A stretch of DNA of 28,306 bases from a virus. This document shows positions 1 through 6,961 of this stretch, in pieces. The notes beneath the pieces were generated by a model. It had not been told where the DNA came from. It saw only the letters and a program-made list of their open reading frames with translations, and searched no databases. The stretch is taken from positions 1-28,306 of IMG/VR virus record IMGVR_UViG_3300018063_000194; one strand, written 5' to 3'. A program made the translations under genes and the position numbers. Numbering within the stretch: the stretch's first letter is position 1; every line of letters begins with the position of its first letter.

Positions 1-490
1 CAAAGTGATTGTAGCCCATGCCAGCAAGCAGATTGAGAGCAGCGCTGCCGACAGTGTGGCCGCCACCAAAAAGCGGGCTAAGCTCAAGAGAGCGTTCATT
101 GTCACTAAGCAGATGCCAAATGTAAACTTGGTGATCCTGCAATAGGTCAAAAACAGCAGGGTCCATACGTGACCCCAAAATATACTTCGCGCCCTTGGGG
201 GCATCCTTGAACCACGCGATGTTCTCAGGAGCTGGATCATATGCAATGATGTACTCAGGGGCAGTGCCCCGTGTAGCCAACTGTCGCCAAGCCCCATTCA
301 GGGCGGCAATATTTGGCCCCATTGGGAATTTGTCACGTAAACTGGGGCCATTTCCGCAGACCCTGATGCCACGCTTACTGTAATCATTGAGCGGCACTTG
401 TGGCAAGCCACGTGCCACATTGATCTTGATATTTTCCAGAGCTTTCTCTTCAACCCCTGGGACGCGCAGAGCTTCAATTTGAAAAGCCAT
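1..490 (-). CDS. DUF115/MptE-like Rossmann-fold protein (3' end outside window)
   Basis: The last gene of the minus-strand operon is cut by the window edge, leaving 163 residues from the ATG at 490. A GAGGG ribosome binding site lies just upstream. The glycine-rich VCGNGPS motif (residues 44-50), followed by IAALNGA and EYIIAYDP, matches the nucleotide-binding start of the DUF115 / 6-hydroxymethylpterin diphosphokinase MptE-like fold. Such proteins are common in phage structural regions and near glycosyltransferases. Family knowledge suggests a role in modifying a surface or sugar-like substrate, but the substrate is unknown. It follows virion-type genes with only a short hairpin spacer. Confidence 0.7.
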   Translation of the reverse strand, partial: MAFQIEALRVPGVEEKALENIKINVARGLPQVPLNDYSKRGIRVCGNGPSLRDKFPMGPNIAALNGAWRQLATRGTAPEYIIAYDPAPENIAWFKDAPKGAKYILGSRMDPAVFDLLQDHQVYIWHLLSDNERSLELSPLFGGGHTVGSAALNLLAGMGYNHF

Positions 491-508
491 GTTTACCCTC
501 GTGCGAAT

Positions 509-533
509 GCCCCCGGCCAACATGACCGGGGGC
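509..533. repeat. Perfect 8-bp inverted repeat between two virion genes
   Basis: GCCCCCGG at 509-516 pairs with CCGGGGGC at 526-533 around a 9-nt loop. It lies in the 59-nt gap after the stop of the 186-residue protein and before the DUF115-like gene. There is no T run on the minus strand, so it is more likely an mRNA-stabilising or processing hairpin than a classical terminator. Confidence 0.5.
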
Positions 534-549
534 ACCCAATTCATACGAC

Positions 550-1110
550 TTACAGTATGCCGCGCGGCCACGTCGCATTGGCCACCACCACACTGGAGTT
601 CGGTGTGATGCTGGTAGACGACGTGTTGAGGGTGATCCCTGTCACAAGTGCAGAGGTACGCACGCTGGTCGTGGTGAGCACGCCCGGCGAGGTACCGCTG
701 ATGTAAAGCTTGTTGTTGGGATTGGCAGCAGGGCCAAGTACGCTAAAGGGCAACGAGCCCTTCGCGGCAAGAACACCAAAGTTCTCACCACGGATGCAAA
801 CCCAACCGAAGTCACTTGCGGCAATAGCCACCTGTGGCCAACCGAGCTGTTGCTGCTGGTTGACCAAAGTGATGGTGGCCGGAACGCAAGCGAGATAGGT
901 CGGGTTGAGCGCCACGCACTGGTACTGCTTCAGAGCGACGCTGGCTTTGATAAAGACATACTCGCTGCCATTGTCGCCTAGCGCATGAGTGCCCGGGTCA
1001 AACGGCTCAGCCGGGTACTCAGGCGTAGTTGCTGAGACCGTGTAAGTCGTAGTAAACGAGATCCCCTCAAGCGGAGAGGATGCCTTGTTGGTGATCGTAG
1101 GAGCAGCCAT
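550..1110 (-). CDS. Probable virion protein, 186 aa
   Basis: The protein has no family I can name. It is rich in Thr, Ser, Val and Ala with few charged residues, and its C-terminal half (PNNKLYISGTSPGVLTTTS and after) has the beta-rich, low-charge look of phage head-decoration or capsid-associated proteins. The start is supported by an AGGAGG ribosome binding site about 7 nt upstream of the ATG at 1110. It lies in the run of genes after the major capsid protein, where decoration and head-completion proteins are usual. Structural role is inferred from composition and position only. Confidence 0.6.
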   Translation of the reverse strand: MAAPTITNKASSPLEGISFTTTYTVSATTPEYPAEPFDPGTHALGDNGSEYVFIKASVALKQYQCVALNPTYLACVPATITLVNQQQQLGWPQVAIAASDFGWVCIRGENFGVLAAKGSLPFSVLGPAANPNNKLYISGTSPGVLTTTSVRTSALVTGITLNTSSTSITPNSSVVVANATWPRGIL

Positions 1111-1201
1111 ACTGCGCCTCCTATTGGTTTCGGGAATTTACGGAGAACACCACGGCCCAGTTGCCCGCGATTGGTTTCTCAGGCGAGCCGTGTACTGGCT
1201 G

Positions 1202-1235
1202 CCGGGGCAAGGGAATTGGTTTCCCCCTACCCCGG
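1202..1235. repeat. Imperfect GC-rich hairpin in a 132-nt gap
   Basis: CCGGGG at 1202-1207 pairs with CCCCGG at 1230-1235, with further GGG/CCC pairing inside. On the minus strand it lies between the stop of the 120-residue gene and the ribosome binding site of the 186-residue gene. There is no clear T tract. It could attenuate or stabilise the operon mRNA. Confidence 0.4.
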
Positions 1236-1242
1236 ACGCGTA

Positions 1243-1605
1243 TTACACACCGGTTCTGATCATTCTCCAATCGGTAGAGCTTACCTTCAGAAAATGGGAG
1301 GCCGTGCCATTGATCTCACTCGACGACCCGTTAATAGTATCCGAACCATTGGCAAATGCATGGAACGAATCACTACCTGCGACTCGATAGATCTCAACAA
1401 CATCGCCAACATCAGAATTGGCTGGGAGCAGAACGCCATATTCCGATTGCGCAGTGGTCACCAAGAACACCGACATTTCAGAATAGGATTGTAACTGCAA
1501 ATAGTTGGCTTTAATCGTACCAGTTGCAGTTACGGATTGCATAGTGGTGCCTCCACGATTGTAGATGATCGTAGGAGTACCAACTGGATCAACAACAGTT
1601 GTCAT
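1243..1605 (-). CDS. Small probable virion protein, 120 aa
   Basis: Unrecognised protein with alternating hydrophobic and polar stretches (SVTATGTIKANYLQLQSY, VSSTDWRMIRTG). The pattern resembles short phage head or tail-fibre-associated beta proteins in which a sampled value such as GVLLPANSDVGDVVEIYRV forms a beta sandwich. The ATG at 1605 has only a weak GGGATC-type ribosome binding site. It shares a VLLPANSDVGD-like segment (IG-S-P pattern) with the preceding 128-residue protein, AILPSDAKIGSPYFVASL, so the two may be distant paralogues. Function unknown. Confidence 0.6.
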   Translation of the reverse strand: MTTVVDPVGTPTIIYNRGGTTMQSVTATGTIKANYLQLQSYSEMSVFLVTTAQSEYGVLLPANSDVGDVVEIYRVAGSDSFHAFANGSDTINGSSSEINGTASHFLKVSSTDWRMIRTGV

Positions 1606-1618
1606 GTTTATTGATCCC

Positions 1619-2005
1619 TTATGCCACGGTCACAGTAGCGCTTGTGGTTGGGGTAACCACCCATGCAGTCGCTGACGTCCGCATGAAGATTGCCATTCCT
1701 GGGGTGGCTTGAAACGTAGCCGCCCCATTGGTGACCCCGTTCAAGGTATGCCCGACAGGGCAATAGATTATCGACGCTGTAGCCCCAAGTGACGCGACAA
1801 AATAGGGGGACCCAATCTTGGCGTCCGATGGCAGGATGGCGCGGTCAGCACCACCTGAAGACGTTACCAAGACCAGCGAGGACCTGATAGCGGCAGCAGT
1901 GGCCTGGGTAGTACCGGCACCGGCCAGTGACTGGGGGGTATTCCCCAAGTCATCAGCCGCAAACGGCGACATGCCAAAGCCCATGAGGTCTTCTTTTGTA
2001 GGCAT
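1619..2005 (-). CDS. Small phage head-region protein, 128 aa
   Basis: The N terminus (MPTKEDLMGFGMSPFAADDLG) looks like a short phage family recalled from capsid-adjacent genes, where a helical N-terminal LMGxGMxPxxAxxLG motif precedes a beta-rich domain. The remainder is low-charge, Thr/Ala-rich and ends in a TPTTSATVTVA tail. An AAAGGAG ribosome binding site precedes the ATG at 2005. It lies 33 nt after the major capsid gene, typical of a decoration or head-tail connector accessory. Exact role unknown. Confidence 0.65.
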   Translation of the reverse strand: MPTKEDLMGFGMSPFAADDLGNTPQSLAGAGTTQATAAAIRSSLVLVTSSGGADRAILPSDAKIGSPYFVASLGATASIIYCPVGHTLNGVTNGAATFQATPGMAIFMRTSATAWVVTPTTSATVTVA

Positions 2006-2038
2006 TGCCTATCTCCTTTCTGTGCCCTAACTGCCTGA

Positions 2039-3070
2039 TTAGGCCGTGAGGGTCCCTTGGAGAAATGCATTGCTGAGCGTCATGTTGCCGGCCCAACCCA
2101 CGAGGCGCACCATGGCGTCCTGATTGACGCTGAAGCGGTCGGGATCGAGGGGCACCATGTTGCGACGGCTGTGCGGGCGCCAGTGCAGGTACTTGGTGTT
2201 GAGGAAGTACCCAGTGGTCGACGGAGTGCCGCCAACCGCGCTGGACGAGCTGCTCAGCTGTGGCGGCAGCGGGTCGGTGCTGAAGCCCTGGAAGCCACCG
2301 TCAAGCACGACGTCGGAGTTCAGGTATTTCAACGACTGGAACCCGTACTCAGCCATATCAGGCGCGCCGTTGTCGGTGCCGATACGCTGAATAGCCTGCA
2401 ACGCGCTCAGGTAGTACCTGTACATCACGTTATCCATGATGATCAGGTCGGGGTAATCGCGTCCGCGCACCAGCTGGACCCAAAGAGCGTCCATCTGGCT
2501 CAGAATGCTGGAGGCGCTGAGCACAACACCGCCATTGGTCGCTGCCGACCAGGACTGGTTGCGCCAGAACTGCCAGGAGGCACGATCAATGCCACCCACC
2601 GTGCCAGTAGCCGGCGAAGCAGCAACGAGCAGCTGAAGTCCACCCACGGAGTTGCTGACCGTACCATCGCCGTAGATGCCTTGGCTCAGGCCGTTCATGA
2701 AGGTGTCTTCAGCGTTCATGATCCTGCTCTCAAGCAGGTCGATGATCGCCTCTTCACCCGAGTTCTGCAACTCCTCCAACCCGCTGATGCTGACGGCAAC
2801 CGCCGCCTGACGGATCGGGTACTCAGCCGCGCTGAAGACCTGCGACGGAGCAATATTCAGGGTTTGGTAGCCCGAATACCACTGGAAGGTCTCGTTGTTG
2901 GCGTAGTTCAGTTCCTGCACGATGGTACGACCACCGCTGAAGGTCTTGAGATTGCCACGTCGCGTCAGCCGCAACAGCGCGGCATTGTTGCGCGACATGT
3001 TGTCAGCCAGTTCCCCCGTACGATTACGAAGAGTTGTGGTGACAATTTCTGATAGGTTGGGGAACGTCAT
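2039..3070 (-). CDS. Major capsid protein
   Basis: 343 residues. The start, with FPNLSEIVTTTLRNR, then SGGRTIVQELNYANNETF, WYSGYQTLNIAPSQV and AEYPIRQAAVAVSISGLE, is characteristic of a phage major-capsid family (HK97-like fold expected) found in many proteobacterial podovirus-type genomes. IMNAEDTFMNGLSQGIYGDGT and the late LNTKYLHWRPH segment also fit. An AAAGGAGAAC ribosome binding site precedes the ATG at 3070. The preceding scaffold-like gene and following small virion-like genes agree with a head module. A short relic of a related N terminus occurs at 11,857-11,916 (see findings). Confidence 0.88.
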   Translation of the reverse strand: MTFPNLSEIVTTTLRNRTGELADNMSRNNAALLRLTRRGNLKTFSGGRTIVQELNYANNETFQWYSGYQTLNIAPSQVFSAAEYPIRQAAVAVSISGLEELQNSGEEAIIDLLESRIMNAEDTFMNGLSQGIYGDGTVSNSVGGLQLLVAASPATGTVGGIDRASWQFWRNQSWSAATNGGVVLSASSILSQMDALWVQLVRGRDYPDLIIMDNVMYRYYLSALQAIQRIGTDNGAPDMAEYGFQSLKYLNSDVVLDGGFQGFSTDPLPPQLSSSSSAVGGTPSTTGYFLNTKYLHWRPHSRRNMVPLDPDRFSVNQDAMVRLVGWAGNMTLSNAFLQGTLTA

Positions 3071-3190
3071 AGGTGTTCTCCTTTAAGTTTCCCTAACCGG
3101 TTGATGTGATTGCAGCGTCACCTACAGCGTGGTTCGCTCAACGGCTTGTGTGCCAGAGCTATTGACGCCTGTGCAGTGCTCAACGCTACG

Positions 3191-3664
3191 CTAAACGCGG
3201 TCGCTTGTGCCTTGTACGGCCCCCGTGTCCGCTACGGGGTTGTTCATTGCGGCTCTCAATGCCGCTCTGAGGTCGTCCTTGAGTGGTACCCAAGGACGAC
3301 CATCAGCAAATTCTGTCTGGTGCCCCCAGTATCGTGTGATACTGTCTTTGCATTGGCTCTGCCAAAAAGGCTCTAAATCAACCTTGGCCGGCAACAAGTA
3401 CGTTGGTTTGATCTTGCCGTCAACCTCAAGTCTCAAACGAGCTGATGCATCAGCCGCTGCTTTGATCCTGGGCAGCACCCCTGTCTCAAACTCAGGAGAA
3501 ATTGGGTCCAGGTGCTCCCAATCAATGCGATCGGCATGTGGGGTGTTGAGAAACTTCTCGTAGTCACCCCAATAAGGCTGCCCATTATCAGCCTTGGCCT
3601 TGAAAGGAGCAATGACAGCCAAAAATACGGCTGTCAGCCCTTTGAAGAATGATCGCCGGTTCAT
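3191..3664 (-). CDS. Unknown protein with twin-arginine-like signal
   Basis: 157 residues from the ATG at 3664, chosen because ATGA overlaps the stop of the upstream gene and GAAGGTG lies at ribosome-binding distance. The N terminus MNRRSFFKGLTAVFLAVIAP followed by KAKA has the layout of a Tat signal: N region with RRSFFKG, hydrophobic core, and an A-x-A cleavage site near residue 26. The rest is Trp- and Asp-rich with no motif I recognise. An exported protein inside a capsid operon is unusual; it could act in the periplasm at lysis or superinfection exclusion, or the signal could be coincidental. Confidence 0.6.
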   Translation of the reverse strand: MNRRSFFKGLTAVFLAVIAPFKAKADNGQPYWGDYEKFLNTPHADRIDWEHLDPISPEFETGVLPRIKAAADASARLRLEVDGKIKPTYLLPAKVDLEPFWQSQCKDSITRYWGHQTEFADGRPWVPLKDDLRAALRAAMNNPVADTGAVQGTSDRV

Positions 3665-3843
3665 GAAAGCACCTTCTGGTGCTTGACTACACCATCGTCC
3701 TCGATGAAGAATTCCCATCCAGGATGAGGGACGAAATTGTCAAGAACAAAACTACGAGTCTTGTCCTTAGGACAGTCAGCAGTTGGGTGCCAAATTATCT
3801 CCACATCATCGAGATAATTGATAGTTGCCAACACGGTCCTCAT
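3661..3843 (-). CDS. Small acidic protein, 60 aa
   Basis: Unrecognised. The protein contains NYLDDVEIIWHPTADCP and a PGWEFFIEDDG segment, is acidic and has one Cys. Both ends overlap neighbours by ATGA (start within the stop of the 59-residue gene, stop within the start of the twin-arginine-like gene), so it is translated by coupling in the operon. No membrane segment or signal is visible. Confidence 0.55.
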   Translation of the reverse strand: MRTVLATINYLDDVEIIWHPTADCPKDKTRSFVLDNFVPHPGWEFFIEDDGVVKHQKVLS

Positions 3844-4019
3844 TTGATCTTCACCCTCTTGAGCACTTCCAGCACCAAAGGGCCTTGGCGTTTGTCGTGT
3901 GCGTGAAGCGCACCATCAGGGCTTTCCCAGACCTGGGTATGATCTTTGTCAAACTCAGGGCGGTGCAACCACGCCAGTTGATGTGGCTGCACCGTCTTGG
4001 ATACTGGGGTATCGCTCAT
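3840..4019 (-). CDS. Small coupled protein, 59 aa
   Basis: A short reading frame starting MSDTPVSKTVQPHQLAWLHR and ending VLEVLKRVKIK. It is supported by ATGA overlaps at both ends: its ATG lies in the stop of the scaffold-like gene, and its TGA lies in the ATG of the next gene. Rich in His, Trp and charged residues; no family recognised. Coupling to the scaffold-like gene suggests a head-assembly accessory, as inference only. Confidence 0.5.
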   Translation of the reverse strand: MSDTPVSKTVQPHQLAWLHRPEFDKDHTQVWESPDGALHAHDKRQGPLVLEVLKRVKIK

Positions 4020-5284
4020 TCTGCCAGCTCCTGGCGAGCCTCTTCAATGCTCTCACGCACCGATTTGCTCTTGGACTTAGCCTTGCCTTGTGAAGCTACC
4101 GCAGCGCCAGGGGCGCCACCTTGAATGCTGAGCCCAGCTCTGCGTGCCTTGTCGGCAGCGGCCTGCTGAACCTTCTTCTCGGTATCAGCTTTGGCCTTAC
4201 GATCTGCTGCAGCCTTGGCTGCCTGATCGGCAAGAACCTTCGTCCTGACTTCAGGCATCGCATAAAGCGCCATGTCATAGGCTTTGTCAAGGTCGGCCGA
4301 ACCATCTTCGAGCGGTGGCACCAAACCTGACCCAATGAAATGCGCCATAGCCCCACGAACATCCTCAAAGTGGGGCTTGTCCTTTGACCAGTTCCTGAGA
4401 ATGTCATTGGTCTTGGCATAGCTCTGCTCAGCAAAGGTGTTCTCAAGAGCGCCGAACTTGTTGGTGATCGCCTGCTCCATGGCGGCCTGACGCTGCTCCA
4501 GCTTGGTGATGTACTCCTGCACTGCAGGGGGCACGTCACCAGCAGGCTGCTCTACGTTAGCCTCAGCAGCCGGCTCCTTCTGTTGGCCAAGAAGCCTCTT
4601 TGGATCATATCTAAATGATTGCATCAAAGCCGGAAAGGCTTGATCGGGGGAATTCTGCAGCGCCTCAAACCATGAGAACAACTGATTGACCGCCTGCCCA
4701 GGGGTGTGCCCATGCCGGCGGATCTGCTCAATGTGAGGCTGGAGCGCCTGATCTATCTCATTGTAGCGTTGCTTGATCTCAGCAACGCCCTTGGCCATGT
4801 CGGTCTCACGCTTGGTAATGGCCGCCTGCACCACAGCCGGCACTTTGCCAGCCTCAGCTTTGGCCTCCTTGGTCCAGCCCTCGGGTGGCGTCCAGGCAGC
4901 GACAGCAGCTCCTTCCTCACCTTCAGCACCGGCCTCAGCACCTGCAGCCGCTGCGGCTTCCTGGCCCTCAACGGCTGGTTCGTCACCGCCCTCAGCCTCA
5001 GGCTCCTCCTCAACCTCCTGATGGTTGACCGCAACCTTGGTCTTGCGGACCTGCTTCTCAGACACGTCCTCTCTGGCCCGCGTCTTGCGGTCGGTGTCAA
5101 AGTTTTTCTCCAGGTCCTTCCGCAGCTTACTGCGTCCACTGCCCGGCCCATCAGCCGGCAACTCATTCAGCGGGACCCTGCCCCCAAGAGTTTCGGTGCC
5201 CTCAGCGCCCTCAGTACCGGCTTCGGTCTCAGGGGCGTAGAGGGGGGTCATTGAGCTTGACGAACGAAGGCTACGAAGCAACAT
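4016..5284 (-). CDS. Probable head scaffolding protein
   Basis: 422 residues from the ATG at 5284, chosen over a GTG three codons upstream because AGGAG sits 8 nt before this ATG. The N-terminal third is low-complexity and acidic (long Glu/Ala/Gly runs around residues 95-135). The middle and C-terminal parts are predicted helical: Gln/Glu-rich stretches such as VQEYITKLEQRQAAMEQAI, then a Lys/Ala-rich tail ADRKAKADTEKKVQQAAADK. Acidic, helical, coiled-coil-like proteins between portal and major capsid genes are the usual phage scaffolds. Sequence identity to a known scaffold is not claimed. Confidence 0.65.
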   Translation of the reverse strand: MLLRSLRSSSSMTPLYAPETEAGTEGAEGTETLGGRVPLNELPADGPGSGRSKLRKDLEKNFDTDRKTRAREDVSEKQVRKTKVAVNHQEVEEEPEAEGGDEPAVEGQEAAAAAGAEAGAEGEEGAAVAAWTPPEGWTKEAKAEAGKVPAVVQAAITKRETDMAKGVAEIKQRYNEIDQALQPHIEQIRRHGHTPGQAVNQLFSWFEALQNSPDQAFPALMQSFRYDPKRLLGQQKEPAAEANVEQPAGDVPPAVQEYITKLEQRQAAMEQAITNKFGALENTFAEQSYAKTNDILRNWSKDKPHFEDVRGAMAHFIGSGLVPPLEDGSADLDKAYDMALYAMPEVRTKVLADQAAKAAADRKAKADTEKKVQQAAADKARRAGLSIQGGAPGAAVASQGKAKSKSKSVRESIEEARQELAE

Positions 5285-5326
5285 AACGTACACTCCTCAT
5301 ATTTGGGACATCGGGTGAGGTCCCTT

Positions 5327-5515
5327 TCAACGTATGGGCATTCTCGTCCTTGGGATCATCCAAGGGGGTAATTGGGGCGGCGCTTGTGGCGCCGGGGGCG
5401 GCTGAGGTGGGGGCAATTGGTCAAACCCTTGCTGCACCCGCTGGTTCGACGTAGGTGGTGGCAACGGGTTCATGAGAGCATTCACCATGCGGGCAATCTC
5501 AGATAAATCAGCCAT
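5327..5515 (-). CDS. Small proline-rich protein, 62 aa
   Basis: From the ATG at 5515, supported by GGGAG 8 nt upstream and an 8-nt overlap with the preceding stop. The N terminus (MADLSEIARMVNALMNPLPP) is a short amphipathic helix; the rest is Pro/Gln-rich with PPPQPPPAPQAPPQLPP. Similar Pro-rich linkers occur in the two portal ORFs just upstream. Unknown function; probably a head-assembly accessory. Confidence 0.5.
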   Translation of the reverse strand: MADLSEIARMVNALMNPLPPPTSNQRVQQGFDQLPPPQPPPAPQAPPQLPPWMIPRTRMPIR

Positions 5516-5834
5516 CTGACCGTCTCCCGTTACGGTAATCATAAAGGGTACGTTGAATATCTTCACGCCGTTTTGCACGACTCAGTGGAATCGGCTTGCG
5601 GGGGCGCGTCAGGGCTGGATCATTGCCGTATTCGATGCAATTTGACGCTCTAGTGTCCTTACGAAACTCAGATTTTGACGTGTGAAAGCGCCCGGTGGCC
5701 ATGTGGCGGGTTTCTGGCATGATGTCACTAATGACGTTGGGCGCTACGCCTGCCTCAACCCGATAATCCAAGGAACGGTCAATCATTCCGTTCTCGTTAG
5801 ACATTGGGTGATCAGGACGGTACACATATCCCAT
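5508..5834 (-). CDS. Conserved-looking small basic phage protein, 108 aa
   Basis: The ATG at 5834 is preferred to a TTG at 5840 that overlaps the portal C-part stop. The C-terminal half, with TSKSEFRKDTRASNCIEYGN, DPALTRPRKPIPL and RAKRREDIQRTLYD, has the layout of a small family recalled next to phage portals (SKS-FR-TRA-x-x-C-E-G-N then R-KR-I--A-YD). One Cys, strongly basic C terminus. The reaction is unknown; position suggests head or DNA-packaging accessory. Confidence 0.6.
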   Translation of the reverse strand: MGYVYRPDHPMSNENGMIDRSLDYRVEAGVAPNVISDIMPETRHMATGRFHTSKSEFRKDTRASNCIEYGNDPALTRPRKPIPLSRAKRREDIQRTLYDYRNGRRSDG

Positions 5835-5836
5835 GA

Positions 5837-6961
5837 TCAACTCTTTGGTTTGGGTTTCTGGGCAGATTTCTTGGCTTGATTCGCAGCCGCAGTAGCCTTG
5901 TGCCCCGCTGCGGTGGCTTCATGCTTGGCTGTAGTGGTCTCATGCTTGGCCACTGCTTTGGCTGCCTCAGCTTCGTGGCCGGCAACCGTCACATCGTGCT
6001 TTGCCACGGTCTTTGCAGCATTGGCCTCATGTTTCGCAGCGGTGACCTCGTGCTCGGCAACCGTCGCAGCTGTGTCAGCCTCAGTTTCAGCCACATATCG
6101 GGCAGTTGCATGCTCGTCACGGTAGATCTCAGCATCGCTGTGCATCTGCTCACGCTCAAGCTGCATGCGCTCGCGCTCAAGTTTAAGCTCCTCAAGCTTC
6201 ACCATCAGCTCGGCATGCTTGATCTGCGCATCAATCTGCGAATTGAACTGCTCACCTTCATTTTCAAGGCGCTGGCGCTCAATTTCGGCGTTCGCAGTGT
6301 GGATGGCCGTCTGCTGGTCAAACTGCGCCGACTGAATGTCAATGGTGTTCTTCTGTGCGTCAGCCTGAGTCTTGACTTTCAGGGACTCAATTGAGGCCTG
6401 ATCCTTGGCAACCTGCGAATCGGCCTTCATTTTCTCGATTTGAGCCTTCATTTGCTCAGGACTTGGCTGCGCCGCCTGCTGTTGCAGCCTCTCCTTGGCC
6501 TTGACGGCAGCCTCTTCAGAGAATTCCTCAATGGCGGCCTCAAGATCGCGGCCAATCTTGTGCCCGCGCACGCCAAACTTGAGCAACCTGCCCAAAAGCG
6601 GGATAGCTTCAGGCATTTGCGCACCCAACGTCATTGCCTTTTCCAGAAATGACGTGGTCGCAACCACGAATTCGTTACGTTCAGATTTTTCCTCGGACAA
6701 ATCGCCGTAAATCGTGGAATCCACCTCAATATCTACACGAAATCCACGCAGCCGTTCATTGCGCAATAGCTCAATGCCACTGGCAATGCGTGTGATGGCC
6801 TTGATTTTTTCGGCTACCTGAGGGTCAGCCGGCGGCAAGACCTCACCATTGAGCGGCTGAGGGGCGCCTGGGGGCATTTGCGGCGGGGGCATAGGGCCGG
6901 GGGACCTGAAAGGCAACACATTAGGGGCCATTGGCCCACCTGGGGGCATCATTGGGGGCAT
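5837..6961 (-). CDS. Portal protein, C-terminal part (split gene)
   Basis: 374 residues. A Pro/Met/Gly-rich start is followed by LRGFRVDIEVDSTIYGD, then FLEKAMTLGAQMPEAIPLLG and a LLKFGVRGHKIGRDLE segment. In related phages, as I know the family, this FR-DIE-DST block continues the portal polypeptide rather than forming its own gene. The last ~180 residues form a long Gln/Glu/Ala helix with regular His-containing repeats (AKHExxA and AGHExxA, about 18-residue period near residues 290-360), a coiled-coil or barrel extension. Start overlaps the previous stop as TAATG, so translation is coupled. Confidence 0.75.
   Translation of the reverse strand: MPPMMPPGGPMAPNVLPFRSPGPMPPPQMPPGAPQPLNGEVLPPADPQVAEKIKAITRIASGIELLRNERLRGFRVDIEVDSTIYGDLSEEKSERNEFVVATTSFLEKAMTLGAQMPEAIPLLGRLLKFGVRGHKIGRDLEAAIEEFSEEAAVKAKERLQQQAAQPSPEQMKAQIEKMKADSQVAKDQASIESLKVKTQADAQKNTIDIQSAQFDQQTAIHTANAEIERQRLENEGEQFNSQIDAQIKHAELMVKLEELKLERERMQLEREQMHSDAEIYRDEHATARYVAETEADTAATVAEHEVTAAKHEANAAKTVAKHDVTVAGHEAEAAKAVAKHETTTAKHEATAAGHKATAAANQAKKSAQKPKPKS

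Noticed and set aside
2057-3052. Plus-strand 331-codon ORF opposite the major capsid gene
   Set aside because: It has His/Val/Arg-rich random composition and no ribosome binding site, and mirrors the capsid frame on the other strand.
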